A stretch of DNA of 64,000 bases from Amaranthus tricolor (GCF_026212465.1 NC_080050.1:28652070-28716069); one strand, 5' to 3'; positions 23,001 to 36,232 are shown, counted from the stretch's first letter. The notes: generated by a model from the sequence alone, not told the origin. Numbers and translations: made by a program.

Positions 23001-26000
23001 ATCATGGAAAGGAGCCTCTCAGCCAAAGAGCAATACTGTGAAGGTTAGAGTCTGTATCCGTAGCTCTCATTTATAAAGTAAAATTCTGTTATGTTTGATC
23101 CATTTTTGTTGCTGATTTTAATATTTGGTTGGAATTGTTTGACTGATTTACATTATTTGTTTATAATGCTATCTTTTGTTTGCAGACTCAAATTGATCAA
23201 TCCAACATTCAATCTGGTATACAAATTGCCAATCAGCTGGCAACGTGTGTTGTTAATATAGCTGCAAAGCAATTGGGGTTTGCCACTGGTCACACTGACA
23301 TATTCCCCGTTGCTGATCTTCTGTCCCTAGAACCTTTTTTGGGACCATTTAAAAGCTTAAATAAAGATCAGATCCCTAAATATGATGCTGCAGACTTGGC
23401 AGTGGCGACCCTCAAGGGAATCAAATCGCTGACTGAAATTTGTGCAGATGATATTGTGAGTCAAAACAAAATGGTTGATTCTGGTGTTTTGTGCTTGTTG
23501 CGGCGTTTTTTATTGAGTGATGATTATGAAAGTCTTGCTGCCATTGAAGCATATGATGCATCTAGAATTAGGGAAGGACCAGAACAGACTAGTGAGGTTC
23601 AGGATGAATCAAAACCTGATGCTAATTCTCAAACAAAGGTTCGAATCCCGCCATCTGCTCACATAAGGAGGCATGCTGCTAGACTACTAACTATCCTCTC
23701 AGCATTGCCAAAAGTTCAAAAGACCATTTTAGCTGATGTAACTTGGTGTAATTGGCTGGAAGAATGTGCTAATGGAAAAATTCCCGGTTGCGATGATCCA
23801 AAAATTCAAAGTTATGCTAGAGCGACCCTGTTAAATGTGTTTTGCCATGACAAACGGGGCTCGGACTATGGGAAGAGTGGTGGTACTGGTACTACGATTG
23901 TGAAGGATAATCGTGTTTGGCCTCGCTATGAGGACATGGTATTTCTGATCAATCCTGAATCACCGCACTGGCAATGCCCTGACAAACCTGTATCGGAGAG
24001 TTCAAATAAATACTCCAGTGAGGATAACGACATGAGCTCATACAGTCCTTCAGAGGGTAACTTTTCAGATACAAAGGTCCCTTCTATAGATGTAATTTTT
24101 GTTCATGGTCTGCGTGGTGGGCCCTTCAAAAGCTGGCGCATTTCTGAAGATAAATCATCAACTAAATCTGGTCTTGTGGAGAAAATTGATCAAGAAGCGG
24201 GGAAGCAAGGAACCTTTTGGCCAGGTGAATGGCTCTCAGCTGACTTTCCTCATGCCCGTTTGTTTACACTTAGATACAAGGTTTGTTTGAAAGAATTCCC
24301 TTTATGCCTTTTTTAGCTTGGGAGGTGTGGATTTCCAAAACTTATGGTGATAGTAGTCCAAACACTTGGATGTTTGTGTAATATATACTTGAAGATTTGA
24401 GGACTGGTATTTTTAGTATCACTGTGCATTACAGTTTGTTACATTATTTTTTGTTACTCTTTAGTTTCGATCATAAGTTTAAACTTTAACTGGATGCAGA
24501 CAAATCTTACTCAGTGGTCCGGAGCTACCCTTCCACTTCAGGTGTGCACCTTCCTTTTTAGCATAGGAAATTCTTATACTTTGTTGTTATATATATGCTA
24601 TATAGCGTGTCAAATGGTTTGAATATTTTGGTTTATGTCATATATTGGGGATATGGTGCTTTCCTCACAATCTTGTAAACTGTGAACCATAACTCATCTT
24701 GTTCCTTCATTAGGGAGTGAGAACTTATACAAAGTGCACAATTTGCTTTTTTTTTTTGTGATAAAAATGGTTTTTTGTTCCCTTCTATTGCCTTAATCTC
24801 TTATAGTGCTGAATCTTATAAAAGTTATCAGTATATTCATTTTATTAATGACACTAGACCTATTAATAGATTCATGGTGATAAGCCCAATTCGACCTTAG
24901 TGTTACTGTCATCACCTTTTCATATTGATCAGTCAATGAACTAACATTCATCCCCCATTTGAATTCTAACTACAAAGAGCTATAGAAAAGACACAACTGG
25001 GTAAAGAGTAGTAAACTTCTGATTAAACGAGGAGAGTTTCTGGCTCTTATTGTTTAACACCTTCATTTCCTTGATTAATTTACAACCATGGTGATTAAGC
25101 GGAGAATTTCAATGAATTGGAGCAAATTCATCCTCATTTTTCCATACGATGATTTTCTTCTTGCTCGAAGTTTTAGTGCCAAATGATGAGTTTGACTATC
25201 TTCCTCAATCGAGCTCCTTTTATTCTCTTTGAATGGCAGAATCAACACGGTCAGTTTCCGGTCGTTCTGGTTTGTTTGTGTTTAGGTCGACCCAAGAGGT
25301 CATGTATTGTAAGTTTTTACTAAGAAATAAAATGACTATTTTCTATCAAATAAACTTTTTTATAGTAATGGACCAATATACAACTTTTTGGGTTTCAATG
25401 AGGAAATATTGACTCAAAAGACAATTGGATTAAAAATGTGGCCCCGACTCAAAAGTGATAAATTGGGACAGAAAAAGTTTTCGAAATTGGACAATGAGTC
25501 AAAACGGTTATTTTGAAAATAAATTTTCAACGGTTTTTTCAGTCTGGTCATTTTTGGGTTATGGCCTTATGGGTTTGAATTTAGGTTTTATGAACCTCTA
25601 ATTTGCGGTCGGATTCCGGGTCAATCTCAAGTTGAATTAATGATTAATAGGTCTAATGGTGAACAATGTTATTTTAATTATATATTTTCCATTTTGTTTT
25701 GAAGATGAATTTTTCTCCCTTTTGTTTTGTTCATTTGATGATGTTTTAGCTCTGGAATTTGAGGGAATTAATAGTATTTTGGAAGTAAGGTGCAAACACA
25801 AATAACACAAAACAAGAGCTTACCCTATCAATCAAGAATAACATAAACTAGTGATGCCATAAAGTGGTTCCACACAAGGAAATAAATGAAAAGAAGGGTT
25901 CTCTTTTTAAGAATGATTACACAGATCTCAAGTGAGGTAACTCAATATTCATTAACTTGGATTACACTTCTAAAATAGCTAGCATTTGGAGGCTGCAAAG

Positions 26001-29000
26001 ACTGAGTCCTAACTTCTAAGTATGTAGGCGAAGATCAGACACTGACAGAACTTTACCAGCAAGTAAAGGGACACAAAAGGTGTGGTGAAGCCTGATCTGC
26101 ACCCATCTGACTCCTGCAGTTCCCACTCTATTTCTCTCTGCCGCCATCGCACCACCTGATGATTTTAGCTTTTTTAACTCATTAGAATGATCTTAAGCCA
26201 GTGCCTTTATTAGTCAACTAAATCGTACTTCACTATATTTGCATAATAATCCCATCCATTTAGCAATGCTCCCTCTGTGCGACAGAATTTGCATTATTTT
26301 TCTTCAGTTTTTTTCATGGATTTTGTTCTATTTCTATTTTTAATCATGACACACTTTTTTTTTCATCTTATCAACACATTTAACATGTCTTTTCATCTCA
26401 TTCAAACATTTTTCCCACTTACCCATAAAATATACCTTTTTTCCTCTTTTTCTCCCTTTCTTTGGTTTGCACAAGAATTATACTGTGCACAAATCCCATG
26501 GGACAAAGGGAGTGTGTGTTTGGATTAGGTTATTGAAAGCAGGGTCTTGACCCCCCTTGCTTAAGTAGGAGATCCCAATAAATCTCTTAAAAGACGTGGC
26601 ATCAAATGTAACGTACGAAAGTAACATTAAGACTAGAATGCTTAATCTCCTTATGTGATTTGGCAGAGGCATGCTTAGACCATAGTTTGAATGTTAACGA
26701 TGATGCATGAGGGTCAAAAAGGACATTCTTTATTATTATTGGGACTTTGGAAGGACCCTGCTCTAGTTAATCATGGAATATAAATACTTCAACATCCTCC
26801 ACCTCCAAGAGTCCAAGCTAACGAACTAATTCTATTGCAAACCTTTGAACTTATTGCTCTCAATCATTTGAGCATAACTCTCTTGCATTTACTCTTTTAA
26901 GCAAAACATTCATTAAGACCTCACGCCATTAACAAACAAGTTCCTCCAAGCTAAGGCCACAATGCACTTGGGGTTGGACTTCTTAGGTACTCAACTTATA
27001 TTCTCGCTAACTTAAATGTCGGAGTAGGTTCCCAGAGAATCCCTTAAAACCTCTCTAACATCTGATCTTGTTGTTGAAGTAATCTTACCTCATGAAAGGC
27101 AAGATAGCAAAGACAATCCTCTTATCCAACAACCCTTTTCTCAAACAACCCTAGTACTAACCAAACTTCGTGCTAATCAATTGAATCTAGTCCTTGACAG
27201 GAACAGGGAGTATTAGTGCAAATAATCTACTGATTTGTTCTGGATGAGTGTTTAAGAGTAACATATTCCAGAAAAAGGGTTTCCCCCAATTTCATTGTTT
27301 TGTCATGGGTGTAAAACAGTTTTCCCTAGTGAAAAATGATTCTTTTATGAGATATTTTTTCCTCTTGAAAGAAGGAATGCAACATCTTCCTTTCAACTGT
27401 TCGTTTTTCCATCCATCCTCTTCCTTGTATTTCTATTTTTCCTATTCTTGCTAACTTTTTCCAAGGAACGTGTTGAAGAAATTAATCTATAGTTTTGTTC
27501 TCCTTGAATTTCTCTTGGAAATGTTTTTTCACATTCAAAAGTGAGCCAATTTTGAAAGAGGCGTGGATGAATGTGATTTGGGTCAATTTTTTCAAATCTT
27601 CAATGTTTTTGACATATACTATTGCACTTTATTGTAGAGTCAAGGAAGCAACGGGAAAGTGGAGGAGAGAAAGAGTTGTGTTAGTGGGTAGAAAAAAATT
27701 AAAATGGTGAAAGTGTAAAGAACATTAGGTGACTGAATTGTGAAGATGACTATGGAACGGAGTAAATTATTCTAGTTTTTGTTTAGGTCGACTATAATAT
27801 AATGTGTGTTACTGCAAGACCAATCAAATGTCAAAAGACATGGTTTGTATAGAATTTCCTTTTTTGAAAACATATTGTATGAGAAGTCATTAACTTGGTA
27901 AATGCCATTTAATTTAGTAGACATAGCAACAACAATGCCAAGGCCTTATCTTAACAATATGGGGTCAACTATATGAACTAAAAGAAATAATTATGAGAAA
28001 TCATCGGTAACAAAGATTATACGATCTATCTACAACTAACAAAATCGATTCCAATATCATCAACATATATTTCTCTTACATGTAAATAAACTTGTCTGAG
28101 GAGTGAGATAAGGGGAATTTTGTTTTTTTTACTACTAGATATATTTTGCTTGTGATAGTTTGGACTTTGGACAATATTGACTTAGAATCATTTTTTTGGA
28201 TTTTGGTTGACAACTAGTTTGAGGTTAGATATTAAACCCATTGGTATAAACGAGCAATACTAAAAAATTCATAGCTTTAGCCAGGTATTTGGTTTGTTAA
28301 TGATTGTAAAACTTTTTCTTTTTACCCTCTCCTTTTGCTATAGGTTCTCTCTTTCTACCCTATTGCGTTGTTATCCTGTCTCTTTCAACACCACAGCCAA
28401 AGCACTTTTCTAATTATTCTTCCTCCACTTATCTGTTGTTAACTTTAGCACTCTGTTGCACTGGTATATTGCTATGCTTGCTTTATAATATCGCCATAAT
28501 ATTTGATGTATGTACAATTTACAGGAGGTCAGCTCAGTGCTTTTAGAGAAGCTTGTTGCAGCAGACATTGGCGGCCGCCCTATCGTCTTTGTGACACACA
28601 GGTACACCACCCTGTTCTCAGAGCCGTGTATGTAAATGCTTAGATGTTGGATCTTTCATAGGTTAACTTTGAATAATACATGCTTGCAGCATGGGTGGAT
28701 TGGTAGTCAAGCAGCTGTTATATCAAGCTAAGGCAAATAATTTGGATTATTTTGTGAACAACACTGCTGGAGTTGTATGTCCTTGCCTTGCATCTTCTCT
28801 CTTTCTATGCACTTAAATTTTAGGCAGATTTACTGACACTTGATAGTTACCCTGGTGATAGGTGTTCTATAGTTGTCCTCATTTTGGCAGCAAACTGGCA
28901 GATATGCCCTGGCGGATGGGCCTTGTGCTTCGTCCTGCACCTACGGTTTTTTTCTTTATTATTTTTGTGCTATTCCCTTCTACATTTATCCGTTGCATAA

Positions 29001-29805
29001 TTACAATATCTTACTGCTTTATTCATATTTTGCTTCTGGTATTGTTGATTATGCAGATAGGGGAGCTAAGAAGTGGATCTCCAAAGTTGCTTGAGCTTAA
29101 TGACTTCATGCGTCAACTTCATAAGAAAGGCTTACTTGATGTTCTTAGCTTTTGTGAGGTAAAATGTCTATTCAACATGTCTAATTATGTATTATTTGTA
29201 ACACACTGTTACGTCTATCGTGATTATTGACATTGCCTTTCAGACCAAGGTGACTCCGATTGTTGAGGGTTATGGAGGATGGGCTTTCCGCATGGAGATA
29301 GTTCCAATTGAATCAGCGTATCCTGGATTCGGAAACATTGTGGTTAGTATGATCAATGATTCTGGTTTAAAGTTGCCCCGTATATTTAGCACTCATGCTT
29401 GTGTGAAGTTGATATGCTTTTCTTATGAATTGGAAATCAGATTAAGATTAATATAATCATATCGCACAAATTGAAAGTTCCATTAGCTTAACGGAATAAG
29501 CATTACCTCTGAAGTTGAATTACCCGTGAATTCAAATTTCTAGCTACAATCCCCCCCCAACCCACCCTCTCCCTCTCGAATTTCCGGACTTATTGGTTTC
29601 AGACTGCTGTGCTCCACCTTTGCTTTTGGGACATTAGTTGATCTTTCTTTTGAATTTCAATTTCTCTGCCTCATCAAGTTCATGTTTGGATTAGGTATTA
29701 GAGTCAACCGATCATATTAATTCCTGCAAGCCACTCAGTCGTGAAGATCCTTCATATACAGAGATATTAGAGTTCTTGCATAAAGTGAAAGCTCAGCATA
29801 CATGA
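20044..29805 (+). CDS. SERAC1-like alpha/beta-hydrolase with long helical N-terminal part
   Basis: Ten exons give 1187 residues: 20044-20778, 21910-23043, 23186-24280, 24500-24541, 28525-28601, 28690-28774, 28862-28945, 29057-29158, 29244-29342 and 29695-29805. The N-terminus is Arg/Ser-rich (MLRLSLRRIRRR), like a mitochondrial presequence, with one hydrophobic segment at about 73-91. A long helical armadillo-like stretch follows, with an acidic insert (DDPHAEEDDDGG). The C-terminal lipase-type domain has the oxyanion strand IFVHGLRGG (H930), the nucleophile motif THSMGG (S1028) and a likely catalytic His in STDHINS (H1158). Human SERAC1 acts in phosphatidylglycerol remodelling at mitochondria-ER contacts; a related lipid role here is inferred by family only. 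The frame is open upstream to 19891, but the basic presequence favours the 20044 ATG. Intron 4 is 4 kb and repeat-filled. The first donor (GTTTGC) is weak. Confidence 0.88.
26269..26512. mobile_element. Stowaway-like MITE (244 bp)
   Basis: The left end is CTCCCTCTGTGCGACAGAAT. The reversed right end is CTCCCTTTGTCCCATGGGAT. The terminal inverted repeats are obvious over the first 11-13 bases and weaker further in. The flanks read TG rather than the TA expected for Stowaway, which suggests later mutation. Confidence 0.65.
26520..27100 (+). repeat. LTR-like fragment, probably Ty3-gypsy
   Basis: The stretch has LTR promoter layout: a TATA-type ATATAAATACTT near 26779, a C-rich start region after it, then CTAACTTAAATGTCGGAGTA followed by GGTTCCCAGAG. 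I recall the GTCGGAGT-plus-CCC motif as conserved in the U5 region of plant Ty3-gypsy LTRs. I could not find termini or a target duplication, so the boundaries are approximate and this is a relic call. Confidence 0.45.
27925..27990 (-). repeat. RTE-LINE 3'-end fragment
   Basis: It reads AACAACAATGCCAAGGCCTT followed by ATGGGGTCAACTATATGAAC. This is the antisense form of the conserved 3' tail of plant RTE LINEs. The fragment is short, with no coding sequence. Confidence 0.5.
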
Positions 29806-31034
29806 AACGGAGAAAGGATTTGTTACACTCATTTAAGCCAGATACATCAATTCTTTCCTTACATAGTAAAGTGAGTTTCCTGAACCCGAAGCTCAGTAGA
29901 AGTGATGATCATATTCGTTGACGATAGGATATGTTATTGCAATTTGCACGAGCTTCTCCTATCCTAAAGACGGCCTTTTGATGAAGGAACTTAAAGGAGT
30001 TGCTGCTAGTCGGAAATGTGTGGTTCAGTCCACAGGAAGTATTTGGTCATTGTCATTAAGGGTTAATGTTCTCCAATTTTATGCTTTTTAGGCCTGCCCT
30101 TGTACAGTTGTATGTTGTAAATATAATGGGTTATTTGAAAAAAAAAAAAAACTCAGCATTCAACTGTAAATGATTTTTTTTTTCTTTTCATGTAATATAT
30201 ATATACTATTATACGCATAAGATTTATTGTGGTTGGTTCAAATGGAGAGTTTTATTTTATTTTATATAGAAAAGGAGTTAGAAAAATCTGTAATTGATAG
30301 ACTATTAAACATTTTGATTAATGGTACTATAGGAGTTTGAATTTTGAGTGTTAGATTAGACCTTTAAAAAGGATCACAATAGCGAGATGGGCAATTGAGA
30401 TGTTTATGCCATGAGTTTAGTCTATAAAGTGAACGGATTTCATGTGAACCATAATAACGCAATTTTGATAGTTAAATTTTCTTTTACTTAAATTGGAACA
30501 AATTTAATCTTTTTTGTTAATTTATTTAATAGGTTAAAAATCAAACCTCTTATTTATGACAAAATATATTAGGTTGATCTTGATTTGAATATTTTGAAAG
30601 ATTAATTTTACCAAAATATTAGAGTGGTAAAGATTTCATATTTTGATCTACATTATTTAGAGGGACCATCAATTTTTCATCCCTTATATAGCGAACACAC
30701 AAATTGTTGTGAGAGACGATTTTTTCGAGAGATGTATTAGATTAGATATATGAGTTAAATAGCCCATCATCATCATCAAGCCCAGTGTATCCCGCTCATA
30801 GAAAAATAGTTAAATAGCCCAATTAATACAAATTAAACAGAAAATAAGAACGTGGGCTCCTTGTTTTGAAGTCATCTCTTTGAGGGACGGTCTCTCACAA
30901 GAGTAGCTGATATCGAAAGATTGAACAAAAGAAGCTTTATAAAAAAAATTCCCAAAATAAGCTTCAGAAAATTTAAATTCTCAAAATGAGCAAATTAACA
31001 GTGAACAAGAGAAAAAAATTATTTCAAATGAGAG
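29806..31034. other. 3' UTR of SERAC1-like gene and intergenic sequence
   Basis: The first 320 bases are probably the 3' UTR; an A-run lies near 30139-30151. Further on is AT-rich sequence with a GAGACGGTCTC-type repeat relic near 30715-30905 (GAGAGACGATT at one side, GGGACGGTCTCTCAC at the other). No gene was seen. Confidence 0.5.
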
Positions 31035-33328
31035 TGTAACAACCCGACTTACCGTTGACTAAGTAAACAGGGTCATCACGGGGTTTGCTTCCCAAGAACC
31101 TCGAATCTCAATCCCAAAACTTGCGCAAAGAGTCTTTAGTTCTAAATCATAACTAAATCAGCTAATTCTCAATCCAAACATCTATCTAATACATAAATTA
31201 ATCATAAAAGTTTCTATAAAAGTCCTACATAACCAATACAGTCTAGACTAATATATTACCAAAGCTTAGTACAAAACTGCAAAACTCTAACGTGCTCAGC
31301 TCATTATAACATCCTCGGAAACTCTAATCAACTCCGCTAATCCATCATTCCCGACTGGTTCGGATCTGTAACAAACTAAAAATTGGAAACAACAGAAGGT
31401 CAGATTAAACTGAATGAAGTAACAATCCAAAACAACAAAACACAGTAATTTCCAAACAAAGATTTAAAAGCAACATCAGTTTCCTAGATCTATGTGCGCA
31501 CAGGGAGTCTAGTTTGAGAGGTGCCGCATAGCTCTAAGGCTATGTCGCTCTCGGGTGAAGCTAGTCAAAATTTGAATGACAACTCGCTTCAAAAACAGGG
31601 AGAAGGGAACAATGTTCCTCAACTCCGTCAATGACCAGCTCGCAAGCCTGATTCATTGACCATATCATAATATCAACATAAGCATTCACAACAACATTTG
31701 TCTTAACAATTTTCAATTTTAAAAGTGCTTTAGTAAAAATTTTGTTCAAGAAATGTAGTCTGATCAGACCCTTTAAGGGACTGCTACTACTCACCAAAGA
31801 CGACGCTTCAAAGAGTTGGGTTCGATTTGCAGATATCAGCTAGAATGGTTCCGCCGAGAAATCGTCTCCAGTAGCATAACAATACACATAATCACCAAAG
31901 GGCATTCGATACTTAATACTAACATATAACTTTATTACATCTCCTCCTAAGATCGTAGCGTAACCAAGATTTTATTCTAATATTTCGAATCATTTAAATC
32001 TCACATGTTTTATTCTAATCTCCCGATTTTCCATCAAGATTTTATAACCATGACCTATAATTGTCAATTTCTCTTCAGGATTAACAACCTTCATGATTTT
32101 CCTTTGTATTTCCAATCACAAGTAAAACAAACATTTAACTCACCGTTAACAATACTTCCAAGAATCGCATAATTCAATCAAGAATACCAATTATCCCTTC
32201 TTTAATCACTTTTAATTATTTCTCAACTAAGCTATCTAATTTTATTTATCTACAATCATTTTCCTCCAATATGCACATCTAATCAACCATAGAGATAAGT
32301 ATTATACCCTACAAACTATAAGTCCACCAATTCAATATTAAACATAAAAAAATTCCATCTACTCTAATATGAATAAGCATACCCACACTAATTCTTGAGA
32401 TCACATCCTTCCATGAGACTACAAGATCTTAATGAGCACTAATATTAGGTATCATAATGAAATAAAATTCACAAGAATCAGTTATTAATTTCATAGTGTT
32501 ATCCCAACAACAAAGAAGAAAAACAAAACAACAATAAAACCAAATAATATAAAAAAAGAAAAGGAGGAAAGAAGTGGACCTTGTTTACGGCAAGGATCAG
32601 AAGTAAAATAAAGATTTGGCACACAATTAAAACAGAAGCAAAATTGAATTCGATTTCATCATTTTTGGCAGAATTCAGAGGCAACATAAATTGATTTTGG
32701 CTTTCCCTTATTTTCGGCAGAATTTGAAGACCAAGGGCTCGAAATTTCAAAAATTTCAAAAGAAAAAAACGAAAATGAATTTAAAAAATTAATATAATTG
32801 ATGCTACACAGAAACGCAAAGAGGAAAGGAACTCAAAAAGGACTATACTTGTTTCATTCTATCAAAAATCAGAGGAAGAGAAAGAAGAATCTTGTTTCTT
32901 CGAAAATCAGAGGCAAAAATCAAATGGATTAGGGCCTTGTTGCTTCGAAAATCAAATAAAGAAGATGGATTAGGACTTTGCTTTCCTTCGAAAATTGAAG
33001 ACAAAGAAGGATAGGAATGAGAGGGAAAGGTTTGAATGGCTTGAGAAGGAAGTCATTGTTGTTTTAGTTCTTAAAACTCATGAAATTGGGCTTTGAAAAG
33101 TAGTATTGAAGAAGATGGTGTTGAGTAGTACATGTAAGGGAAAGATAATCGATTTTTAGGGGATAAATAAAATAAAATATCAAGGTATAATAAAAGAATT
33201 ATTATGTTGGGTATCCCTAAGTCCAATACCACTTCTCATTCCTTCTAGGTTTGATCCAATAAAATTCTAATCTTAATATTTATTTTAAGTTCCCAATTCT
33301 AAATATTAATAATTTCCCAAATGTTACA
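31035..33328. mobile_element. 2.29-kb solo-LTR-like element
   Basis: The element starts TGTAACAACCCG and ends AAATGTTACA, so its termini are inverted copies of TGTAACA. It is bordered by GAGAG on both sides (31030-31034 and 33329-33333), the 5-bp duplication expected of LTR retrotransposon insertion. No gag or pol was found inside. A long LTR starting TGTAAC fits plant Ty3-gypsy chromovirus LTRs, so a solo LTR left by recombination is the best reading. A non-autonomous element of unknown type is the alternative. Orientation cannot be fixed because the ends are palindromic. Confidence 0.68.
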
Positions 33329-33333
33329 GAGAG

Positions 33334-34218
33334 ATAATATCATAACGTCTAAGGGGACAAAAAATAATAAATAGTTAGTTTGTTGTTTATCAACAGACAA
33401 CAGCGAACAAACTTTATTTCAATTTTCTTTTGTCCTTTAAAATATTATGACGTTGTTCCTCTTTGTTCGCTGTTGGTAACAATAAACTAAGAACGAATAA
33501 ATCTGTCCTTAAAATATGCCTAAAGACACTTATTTTGACAAATTAAAATTTCCAGAACTTTTTTTTTCTTTATAAAAAAGGTTCAATCTTTCTTAGAGTA
33601 TATCCTCAAGTAACTAGTAAATGTAGTTTGTTTTAATAGTAACAAGATTAATCGGCATTCTCCAAAAGGGCCACGGCGAGACGGAAGTCACCTCACCTTG
33701 ATCAATCATCCTGCTTCCTGATTCCTCTCCCTACGATTTCTTCCCACTTCCGGCGGTGAGGCTACTCTCATTTTTAGTCTTTTTGTAAAATCTTGATAAA
33801 CATTCCAATTTCATGCTTTCCTGATTTCCCATATTATAATTTCTAGGGATGGGGATGGGGATGGGGATTTTTATTTTTTTAATATTCCCCTTTATAATTA
33901 TAGTTTCAACCAACATTATCTGTATCAGTATGCAGAATGACAAGTTTCAGCCAAATTGTTGTAGGTAATTGCTGTTTTTTCCTGTTCAATTTGAGTGTGA
34001 ATGTCAATGGATCCTTGTCTTACTCCTACAAGTTACAATTTGAGGTTTTGCTTTTTAGTAGATTTTGCTTTCTTTTGGAACATCGTTAAGGATCTAGAAT
34101 TTGATAGTTGTTTGTTATTGCCATTGATAGATGTTATTGATTGGCCCTTGATTCTTTGTGTTAGAGCAAGTGCCAATAATCTTAATGATGGGTTAACTTT
34201 AAACATATAATCGAACAT
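33334..34218. other. Intergenic; possible TRAPPC5 5' UTR exon
   Basis: A C/T-rich stretch at about 33690-33752 ends CTTCCGGCG followed by GTGAGG, a good splice donor. It could be the non-coding first exon of the TRAPPC5 gene, with the following 2.4 kb as its 5' UTR intron. Four tandem GGGGAT units lie at 33846-33869. There is no coding exon. This is inference from layout only. Confidence 0.35.
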
Positions 34219-34222
34219 GGTT

Positions 34223-35036
34223 TGTCTTGTACTTTGGAGAGGGTAGATAAAGATGTGTCGAATATGGGTGGTTTAAGGTTTGGAACGGTCGATGAAAGTT
34301 GCTTGATCAAAGCAACAAGGAAAAAAGCAGACTGTGAGTGGCCCGATCGAGCAGTACCTAGCTCGACCGGTCGAGCGGTGTTGGCTCGGTCGAGCAGAAT
34401 GTCTAGAACAAGTTAGTAGCTTCACCGGAAGCTCGCTCGACCGAGCGATGTAGTGCCCGGTCGAGCGGTAGTCGAGCAGACTACATTGGATCCTGTTTTT
34501 TGTCAGAATTTGTAGTGGCTATGCAATAATGTGGTGCATTACTCTATTGTTTATTGTAATGTTTATTGTCATAATTAATTAGAATGTTAATTGGGATGTT
34601 ACATGTGAGTTTATGGTGATTTATGAGGGAATACTAAGAGTGATGAATACCTTGCCTATAAATAGGATTCATCACTCATAGTAACATTCACCACAAAAAC
34701 ACACATATTGTTGAGAGGACTATTGCATTGTTAAAAACTTGAGAGTGTTTTACTTTGCTTTAGTATTTGTGATCTTGAGAGATTGTTCTCAAGAAAAGGA
34801 GAGGTTTATTATACTTGTAATTGTTGAATTCAATATAATAAACTACATTTGAGGGGGAGGTATCCAAGATACCTCATATACACTTGTGTTCATCTTTGTA
34901 TTATATTTTTCATTTGTTTTTCATTGTTAAACCTCTTTGAGGCTTTCATTTCACTTTGCATTATATTTAGTCTGTTATAAATGAGAAATTGTTGGGTTAT
35001 GTGAAAAACTTGAAGATTAATTGTTGAGAATGCACA
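34223..35036 (+). mobile_element. Candidate solo LTR with TCGAGC-rich region
   Basis: The candidate starts TGTCTTGTAC and ends GAATGCACA. GGTT borders both sides (34219-34222 and 35037-35040), one base short of a clear 5-bp duplication. Inside is a cluster of CTCGACCGGTCGAGC-type motifs (34345-34475) followed by CTATAAATAGG near 34661, an LTR-like promoter. The layout parallels the better-bounded solo LTR at 42331-43017. No internal coding sequence was found. Confidence 0.5.
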
Positions 35037-35229
35037 GGTTTTGGGCAGTAACAAACACATTATAGGTTAAGTGGAAGTCGATGGAAAATGAAATGGAGCT
35101 AGAGAGAATGAGGTTGAAGGAGAGAACAAATTTGGGGGCGTTCTAGGTTTCGTTTTGGCCCTTCTTTATTTTTTCAATAAATGTCAATTTATTTTTGTTA
35201 TGATTATAGGTGACTTGGTTCAGACTTAA

Positions 35230-35780
35230 TTAAAATAATTAATTAAGTGCGTTAGTATGGTAAGGGAAGGACCAAGTGCTCACTTGGGATTGAATGGAAG
35301 GGATAATCTTAGTGCGAAATGGTTGTTCCTTTATTAGTTGGTTTAAGCCGTGGAAAGAAATACATGCAATAGAGCCAAGACTAGTTTAGGGAGTGCATTG
35401 GGTGAGTAGGGAATGTTGGCACACATTGATGAAGCAAGCTAGTAGACCAGAAGTTGTCAGGTGTGCTCGAACTAGCACCCTGAGTACGAGCACGTTGTGC
35501 CAACAACATTTTGCCTCTCAATTGTATTGCCATATCTTCCACTATAAGTACTAGTCTCCTACATATCCCAGGTTATTAAGTAAGCCAACTTCTCATTGTA
35601 TAGCTTTTTGTCCTTTAAATACATTAATACTTCTACAATCTTAGCTAGGTATGGTGGACGTAGCCTTTATTTGGTGATCCACCTTAAGAACTTGTGTTGA
35701 TTATTGCTTTGTTTATTTTTGCTATTCATTTCATACTTGCATATTTTGGTTCTTGTCTTCATACGCACCATAGACAACCA
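35230..35780 (+). repeat. LTR-like fragment, copia type
   Basis: It contains GTGCTCGAACTAGCACC and GTACGAGCACG, then ACTATAAGTACTAG, then GGTGGACGTAGCC followed by AACTTGTGTTGATT. The GGACGTAGCC block with downstream CTTGTGT is shared with the solo LTR at 42.3-43.0 kb. I found no termini, so the limits are approximate. Confidence 0.45.
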
Positions 35781-36232
35781 TTTTAACCTCAAGTTTTGAT
35801 CTTTGGTGTGTGTGTGTCACCCTTTTCAATTTTTGTGTTCATTTTCATTATTTTTGAAAAGATTTTAATTGGGTATTGCGAAGATATGATTTGGTTTTTA
35901 TGAACCAATGACTTGATCACTAACTGTTGATATTTGACAATTGGGAATTTGAATTTGTTGGAACCAAAGTCCAAGGTTTACTGTTTTTCTCTGTTTCTCA
36001 CTGTATGACAATACGTAGTAAACTATTCATTGTTGGTGTGTATATTTACAGCTTGCCATGTACTAACTTAATGGAATTCATTTGAGCAAGTTCTGTAATT
36101 AAATCAACATTTGTGAAAGTTTTGAAGGAAAAGGCATTCATTATTCTGTATTGAAGGCATTATTTAGAAGAGCTTCACCGGATTCATTACAACATATTAA
36201 TTGAGTGAAGCAAGTTTGAGGAAGAGAACACC

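Larger units (their letters stand above)
24542..28524. other. 4-kb intron 4 of the SERAC1-like gene
   Basis: The intron separates the 14-codon exon 4 from exon 5. It holds a Stowaway-like MITE (26269-26512), an LTR-like stretch (about 26520-27100) and an RTE-LINE 3'-end fragment (about 27925-27990). The remaining sequence shows no exon with coding character. Confidence 0.6.
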
